From assembly GCA_046594105.1 (NCBI GenBank), contig JBKJQB010000060.1:1-50918 (forward strand): 50,918 bases of DNA, given 5' to 3'. The position numbers were made by a program, and so were the translations under genes. Below, piece by piece: positions 47,046 through 50,918 of this stretch (the stretch's first letter is position 1; every line of letters starts with the position of its first letter). A model generated the notes under the pieces. That model did no database searches, was not told the origin of the DNA, and saw nothing but the letters and a program-made list of their open reading frames with translations. The stretch comes from JBDSGC01 sp046594105 (lineage in GTDB: Bacteria; Acidobacteriota; Thermoanaerobaculia; Gp7-AA8).

Positions 47046-47618
47046 TCAGTCGTGGACGTTCAGCGGCACCGGGGAGCCGATGATTCCTTGCGCTCCGCGC
47101 TGCGCGACCGGAAGCCAGTACCAGGTGGTTCCCTGACCGGCGAGGGACATCCGGGCCAGCAATCCCGTCGACGATCGGGCGAACGGGTTGGCCAATGGCG
47201 CGGAGACTTCCAGGGTCATGGTGTCAAAGGCGTTCGGCCGGGCGGAGGCGTCGATGCCGCGCCAGGTACAGCTGCCGGTGGGGATGGCCACCGGGATCGT
47301 GGAGTTGCCGGCAGACACCGCCGCGGCGGCCTTGCTGGTGTCAAGTTTCCCGGTGCTCGATGCGGCGAGGGCCAGTCCTCGCAGCGCGGCGGCCGTGACC
47401 AGCGGCTGGGTGGTGCGCACGACGTTGATGCTGATCTCGGGAGAGATTCCCTCGTCGTGACGGCGGCTGCAGAAAGCCTCGATGGCGGTCCCGGGCACGG
47501 CGGTCCAGTGCGGTGCGTCCGTCACCACGTCCGGTGTGGAGGCGCAGGAGGTCGTGAGCAGAACGAGCAGCAGCAGAGGGATGGAGCGCCAGCAGTTCGT
47601 GGTCCGGACAAGGGTCAT
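47046..47618 (-). CDS. Hypothetical lipoprotein
   Basis: 190 residues; ATG 47618 has AAGGAG 5 bases upstream. The signal peptide 'SIPLLLLVLLTTSCAS' ends in a lipobox (T-T-S-C), so the mature N-terminus is a lipidated Cys. The mature domain contains two further cysteines and short beta strands ('ISPEISINVVRTTQP', 'GTTWYWLPVAQRGAQGII'). I do not recognise the family. Its start lies 11 bases downstream of the helicase stop on the same strand, so co-transcription with the helicase is possible. Confidence 0.7.
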   Translation of the reverse strand: MTLVRTTNCWRSIPLLLLVLLTTSCASTPDVVTDAPHWTAVPGTAIEAFCSRRHDEGISPEISINVVRTTQPLVTAAALRGLALAASSTGKLDTSKAAAAVSAGNSTIPVAIPTGSCTWRGIDASARPNAFDTMTLEVSAPLANPFARSSTGLLARMSLAGQGTTWYWLPVAQRGAQGIIGSPVPLNVHD

Positions 47619-47628
47619 CAAGTCTCCT

Positions 47629-50067
47629 TTACACCAGTCGTAATTGTGGCGTCGCGCGCGCCTCGAAGAAATCGCGGATCTCGCCGGCCGGATGTTTCGA
47701 AATCAGCTCGCGCGGCGAGAGCTCGTACCAGTCGGTCGGGAAGTACCGCGTGTAGCTCTCCTGCGTGAAGCGGCGGCAGAGCAGGGCGATGATGCCGATG
47801 TCGGTCTCGCTGCGGATGACCCGGCCGGCCGACTGCACCACGCGGGTCATGCCGGGAATGAGGTACGCGAATTCGAAGCCGGCGCCGTACTGCTCGTCGT
47901 AGTAGCGCTTGAGCAACTCCTGCTCGAAACTGACTGGGGGCAGAGCGGGGCCGATCACCATCACGCCTGCCAGCATGTCGCCGCGATAGTCCACTCCTTC
48001 GGCGTACATGCCTCCGGAGACGGCCAGAATGAGATTGCCGCGCAGCCGCCGCTCCCGGAGGATGTCCAGCATGGCATTGCGCTCGTAGTCGGTCATGTCC
48101 GTGCGCTGTACCATCACGTTCTTGTTGACGGGGGGCATGCGATCGGCCACCTCGCGCAGGAAGGCATAGCTGGGGAAGAGCGCCAGGAAGTTGCCCTCGT
48201 TGCTTTCGGCGATCTGCGACACGGTATCGGCGATGCTGTCGTAATGATTGGCCCGCTGCTTCCATGTGGTGTCCACGCCGGGGATGATCACGATCTTCCG
48301 GTTGTCGCGCGGAAACGGTGAAGGCAGCGAGAGCTCGGTGACCCGCGCTTTCGGGAAGCCCAGGGTCTTGCGGTAGAAGTCGAAGGGCTCGAGGGTGGCG
48401 GAGAGCGCTACGGTGGCGTGCGCGGAGTCGAAGATGCGCCCCAGGAAGCGCGACGGGTCCTTGCAGAAAATCTTGAGCTTGAGGCCCTCAGGGGTGCGCT
48501 CGATGAGGTGCGCAAACTCGTCGCCCTCTTCATTGAGCAGGTTCGTGAACTTGATCAGCTTGAAGTAGAAGTCGACGACCGGATCGTCTTCCTCCACGAT
48601 GCGGTTCTCAATCTTCCAGGCGATGTACTGGATGACGATGCGCTCCCACTCGGTGCGTTGCTCGACAAACAGCTCGCGGCTCGGCTCGCAGAGCGCCTGG
48701 CGGACGTCCTCGCCCTCCGCCAGCACCTCGGCCAGGGTGAGGAAGTGCGCGCGCAGCAGCTCCAGCAGCTCCTCCCATCCCTCGATCCAGCAGTTGCGCG
48801 CGTTCAGATGGTTGCGGATGGCGTCGAACGTTTTCTCGTGCAGCTCCGGCGAGTAGTAGCCGCGGCCGCGGTCGACCAGGTTGTGCGCCTCGTCGACCAC
48901 CAGCACGCAGTCGCCGTAATCGCTCTCCTGCTGGTAGGTCTTCAGGCCGACGTAGGGATCGAAGATGTAGTTGTAGTCGCAGACGATGACATCGGCCTGC
49001 TCGATCAGCTCGAGCGACACTTCGAAGGGGCAGACCTCGGTCGACTTGGCCATCTCGAAGGTGATGTCGGGATCGAAATAGCTCATGGAATTGACCATGT
49101 GCGAGAGCAGGCCGCTCTTCTGCATCTTGTCGGAGTACCGCGCCGCGTACGGGCAGAAATCTTCGTGGCAGATGATCTCAGAGTGCGCGCACATCTTCTG
49201 CTTGGAGCGGATGCGCAGCACCCGGAACGAGCCGTCGTTGAGCATGCTCAGCGCCTCGACCGCGGCGTCCTGCTGCAGGGTCTTGGAGGTGAGGTAGAAG
49301 AGTTTCTTGCCCGCGCGCAGCGATTCGCGAAGGGCAGGGTAGATGGCGGCAATGGTCTTGCCGACTCCCGTGGGCGCGGAGACCAGCAGTGCCTCGCGCT
49401 GGGCCACGGTGCGGCCCACTGCATCGATCATCTCCGACTGGAAGGGCCGGAGCCGGTCGTACGGAAAGGCCAGGCCGTCGGCGAAAGCGCGCTTGGCCAC
49501 CAGCAGGGCGTGCGCCGTCTCCATCTCGTCGATGCGGCGCTCCACCGCGGCAGCCAGCGCACCGGTGACCGCCTCACGATCGAATGCGGCGTCGATGATC
49601 TTCGTGTCGCCGGTGATCAGGTCGATGAGGACCAGTTGCGGCGCGAAGGCGAAGCCGTCAAAGTCGGGCTGCCCGGAGAGGAACAGCGAATAGAGCATGA
49701 GCTGGAAAAGATGGCGCTGCAGTTTCTCCGAGCGGTAGAGCGCTTCCAGCTCCAGATCGAAGTGAATCGACTTCACTTCCTCGATGGTGACGCGCTTGGC
49801 CGCTTTGTCGACGGAGAGCCCGTCGATGCGTCCGGTGACGGTGACCGCCCATCCTCGGATCTCCACTCGATGAACGACATGCACCTCGGCGCGATAGCAG
49901 GGATCTTCCGCGGCGCGCAGCTCGGCGCGGCGAATGTGGATGTCCTGACCCAGCCACATCCTGCGGAAGCCGTCGCCTCGCTCCACCCCGATGCGCCGGT
50001 AGGTCGAGTCGTGGACGAGGTCGCCGACCGAGCAGACGATCTCCCGCTTCTCATGGTCGATGCGCAC
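47629..50067 (-). CDS. XPD/DinG-type Fe-S helicase fused to a Cas4-like PD-(D/E)XK nuclease
   Basis: About 812 residues from GTG 50067; the frame opening to 50217 runs into the REP-like repeat and is rejected. The N-terminal domain (about 1-150) has nuclease residues in 'GRIDGLSV' (Asp near 82) and 'VTIEEVKSIHF' (E-x-K near 97). The helicase follows: Walker A 'SAPTGVGKTIAA' (about 233-241), four Fe-S cysteines ('MCAHSEIICHEDFCPYA' near 292 and 'VCPFE' near 345), the DEAH box 'VVDEAHN' (about 390), and the C-terminal motor with 'QSAGRVIRSETDIG'. Such enzymes unwind DNA 5'-to-3'; the fused nuclease suggests coupled unwinding and cleavage in repair. All motor motifs look intact. Confidence 0.9.
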   Translation of the reverse strand: MRIDHEKREIVCSVGDLVHDSTYRRIGVERGDGFRRMWLGQDIHIRRAELRAAEDPCYRAEVHVVHRVEIRGWAVTVTGRIDGLSVDKAAKRVTIEEVKSIHFDLELEALYRSEKLQRHLFQLMLYSLFLSGQPDFDGFAFAPQLVLIDLITGDTKIIDAAFDREAVTGALAAAVERRIDEMETAHALLVAKRAFADGLAFPYDRLRPFQSEMIDAVGRTVAQREALLVSAPTGVGKTIAAIYPALRESLRAGKKLFYLTSKTLQQDAAVEALSMLNDGSFRVLRIRSKQKMCAHSEIICHEDFCPYAARYSDKMQKSGLLSHMVNSMSYFDPDITFEMAKSTEVCPFEVSLELIEQADVIVCDYNYIFDPYVGLKTYQQESDYGDCVLVVDEAHNLVDRGRGYYSPELHEKTFDAIRNHLNARNCWIEGWEELLELLRAHFLTLAEVLAEGEDVRQALCEPSRELFVEQRTEWERIVIQYIAWKIENRIVEEDDPVVDFYFKLIKFTNLLNEEGDEFAHLIERTPEGLKLKIFCKDPSRFLGRIFDSAHATVALSATLEPFDFYRKTLGFPKARVTELSLPSPFPRDNRKIVIIPGVDTTWKQRANHYDSIADTVSQIAESNEGNFLALFPSYAFLREVADRMPPVNKNVMVQRTDMTDYERNAMLDILRERRLRGNLILAVSGGMYAEGVDYRGDMLAGVMVIGPALPPVSFEQELLKRYYDEQYGAGFEFAYLIPGMTRVVQSAGRVIRSETDIGIIALLCRRFTQESYTRYFPTDWYELSPRELISKHPAGEIRDFFEARATPQLRLV

Positions 50068-50187
50068 TGATGGATTGTAAGGGCTTGCGGTCGCATCGCT
50101 GCGGAGCGTCTGGCCCGCCCCGCGCGCGCCACCGGCGAGTGGAAGGAACAGAGGCTCGCTCCTGTCAACAATTCCACGACGTGTGGA

Positions 50188-50238
50188 GCCGGCACGGCCG
50201 GCGGCGTTGGTTCGCAAAGCGTCCGCCCCGTTTTTCGC
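50188..50238 (+). repeat. REP-like repeat copy upstream of the helicase gene
   Basis: GCCGGCACGGCCGGCGGCG followed by TTGGTTCGCAAAGCGTCCGC and TTTTTCGC. This is the longest match, as reverse complement, to the units at 46825-47045. Confidence 0.65.
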
Positions 50239-50743
50239 TTTCGACGTTGATTACTCGGCCACCTTGAGTGGCGATGATCGTCATCCTGAGCTGGGAAACA
50301 GCGCGATGCAGCGCTGTTGAGATCTCGATGACACATCCTCACGCGAGTTCCCTCTCCCTGCCGCAGCGGGGAGAGGGTCCGCGAAGCGGGGGTGAGGGGT
50401 TTCTCCTGCACTCATGAGCGGCCCTCATCCGGCCTTCGGCCACCTTCTCCACGCTGCGGCGGGGAGAAGGAACTCGATCGTGAGAGGCGTGGTGGGTCAT
50501 TAGAAGCGGAGGAACGGCGCGAACAATTTCGTCATCCTGAGGCGCAAAGACGCCGAAGGATCTGCAACGTCGCCGTAGTGAGTTCGACTTCCCCTCGCTG
50601 AGGACCACGCTTCATGAGAAGCCGCGCAGGCGGCGACGGAGCCTTCGCTCCGTGTCTCCCTCTCCGCGCGTTTTGCAGGGCGAGGGGGCTCAAGCAGCGA
50701 TGACTTGGTCTGGGAGCGAAGGTCAACGCGCCATGACTGTTGG
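50239..50743. other. Non-coding spacer rich in dispersed palindromic elements
   Basis: No supported gene. It contains two 'GTCATCCTGAG' elements (about 50280 and 50531), the second followed by the complement-like 'CGCCGAAGGATCTGC', and the large nested palindrome at 50345-50475. Such elements usually occur many times in the genomes that carry them. Confidence 0.5.
50345..50475. repeat. Nested palindrome: outer 13-base arms with two inner hairpins
   Basis: The outer arms GAGTTCCCTCTCC (50345-50357) and GGAGAAGGAACTC (50463-50475) pair with one mismatch. Inside are two hairpins: CCCTCTCCC/GGGAGAGGG (50350-50377) and CCTTCTCC/GGAGAAGG (50443-50470). The inner and outer stems share bases, so alternative folds compete. 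It resembles a BIME-type paired REP element. Confidence 0.55.
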
Positions 50744-50918
50744 TCAGGCCGTCGCCACCCGGCCCTGTTCGATGGCCTCGAACACCCGCAGAAAGTTTCC
50801 ACCGAGGATTTTCTCGATGTCGGACTCCGAGAGGCCGCGCTGCAGGAGCTGTTCGGTGATGGCCGGCAGCGCAGCGGCAGTCTGAAGACCCTGGGGCAGG
50901 GCGGGGACACCGTCGAAG
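50744..50918 (-). CDS. Membrane dipeptidase (peptidase M19), C-terminal end only
   Basis: The minus strand is open from the window edge to a TGA at 50744-50746 and encodes 57 residues. It begins 'FDGVPALPQGL' and has 'LPAITEQLLQRGLSESDIEK' and 'ILGGNFLRVFEAIE', the C-terminal signature of renal/membrane dipeptidases (FDG...P.GL, G.S.EDI.KILGGN.LRV). These are zinc enzymes that cleave dipeptides. The catalytic residues lie outside the window. Confidence 0.85.
   Translation of the reverse strand, partial: FDGVPALPQGLQTAAALPAITEQLLQRGLSESDIEKILGGNFLRVFEAIEQGRVATA

Noticed and set aside
48418..50070. Long + strand open frame opposite the helicase
   Set aside because: It is antisense to a helicase with intact motifs and has no recognisable domain or ribosome site.
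50068..50217. Upstream extension of the helicase reading frame
   Set aside because: It translates the REP-like repeat. The conserved protein begins near the GTG at 50067.

Overview
The window is GC-rich bacterial DNA with genes closely packed on both strands. Taxonomy cannot be proved from the sequence. The Crp/Fnr type, the large secreted BNR/beta-helix proteins ending in a repeated 'K-A-x-H-x-x-E-L-R' module, and the mix of ferredoxin-linked 2-oxoacid oxidoreductases with aerobic-type genes suggest an Acidobacteriota-like soil or sediment bacterium (moderate to low confidence). I saw no rRNA, tRNA or CRISPR array.

Layout. 1-4.1 kb: an accessory patch with a frameshifted C-terminal piece of a large ATP-binding protein, a tight three-gene operon of unknown function and an IS630 remnant. 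4.2-9.0 kb: an ankyrin/DUF3592 membrane protein, a second membrane protein, a PstS-like lipoprotein overlapping a pseudopilin-like membrane protein, and a VapBC-type toxin-antitoxin pair. 9.3-21 kb: two secreted multidomain proteins with the same C-terminal module, one of them broken by an in-frame stop. Between them lie a FIST-domain protein, a 1163-residue histidine kinase/receiver/cyclase-like/Ser-Thr kinase fusion and an IS110 remnant. 21-46 kb: a redox and energy island described below. 46-50.9 kb: an OsmC protein, a repeat-rich spacer, a lipoprotein, an XPD/DinG-type helicase fused to a Cas4-like nuclease, a palindromic spacer, and the C-terminus of a membrane dipeptidase.

The 21-46 kb island is the most coherent part. 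It encodes a Crp/Fnr regulator with an N-terminal CX2CX8C cluster motif, a CNBD-only companion, pyruvate:ferredoxin oxidoreductase (NifJ), 2-oxoglutarate:ferredoxin oxidoreductase (KorAB), an ADP-forming acyl-CoA synthetase fused to a GNAT domain, a zinc alcohol dehydrogenase, two Acg-type nitroreductases, two tandem universal stress proteins, two atypical radical SAM proteins, a multicopper oxidase, an ATP-grasp ligase and two paralogous 'twin CX9C' small proteins. Six perfect copies of GTGA-N6-TCAC and several near copies lie in the promoters of these genes. The Crp/Fnr recognition helix carries the same R-E-T-V-x-R contacts as E. coli CRP, which reads GTGA half-sites. I infer one local, autoregulated redox or low-oxygen regulon that routes pyruvate and 2-oxoglutarate to reduced ferredoxin, acetyl-/succinyl-CoA, acetate and ATP, with stress and dormancy-type proteins added.

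Other structure: a REP-like repeat (core GCCGGCACGGCCGGCGGCG) sits directly at gene ends at about 28.37, 46.08, 46.9-47.04 and 50.19 kb, and there are large hairpins at 28.42-28.50 and 50.35-50.48 kb.
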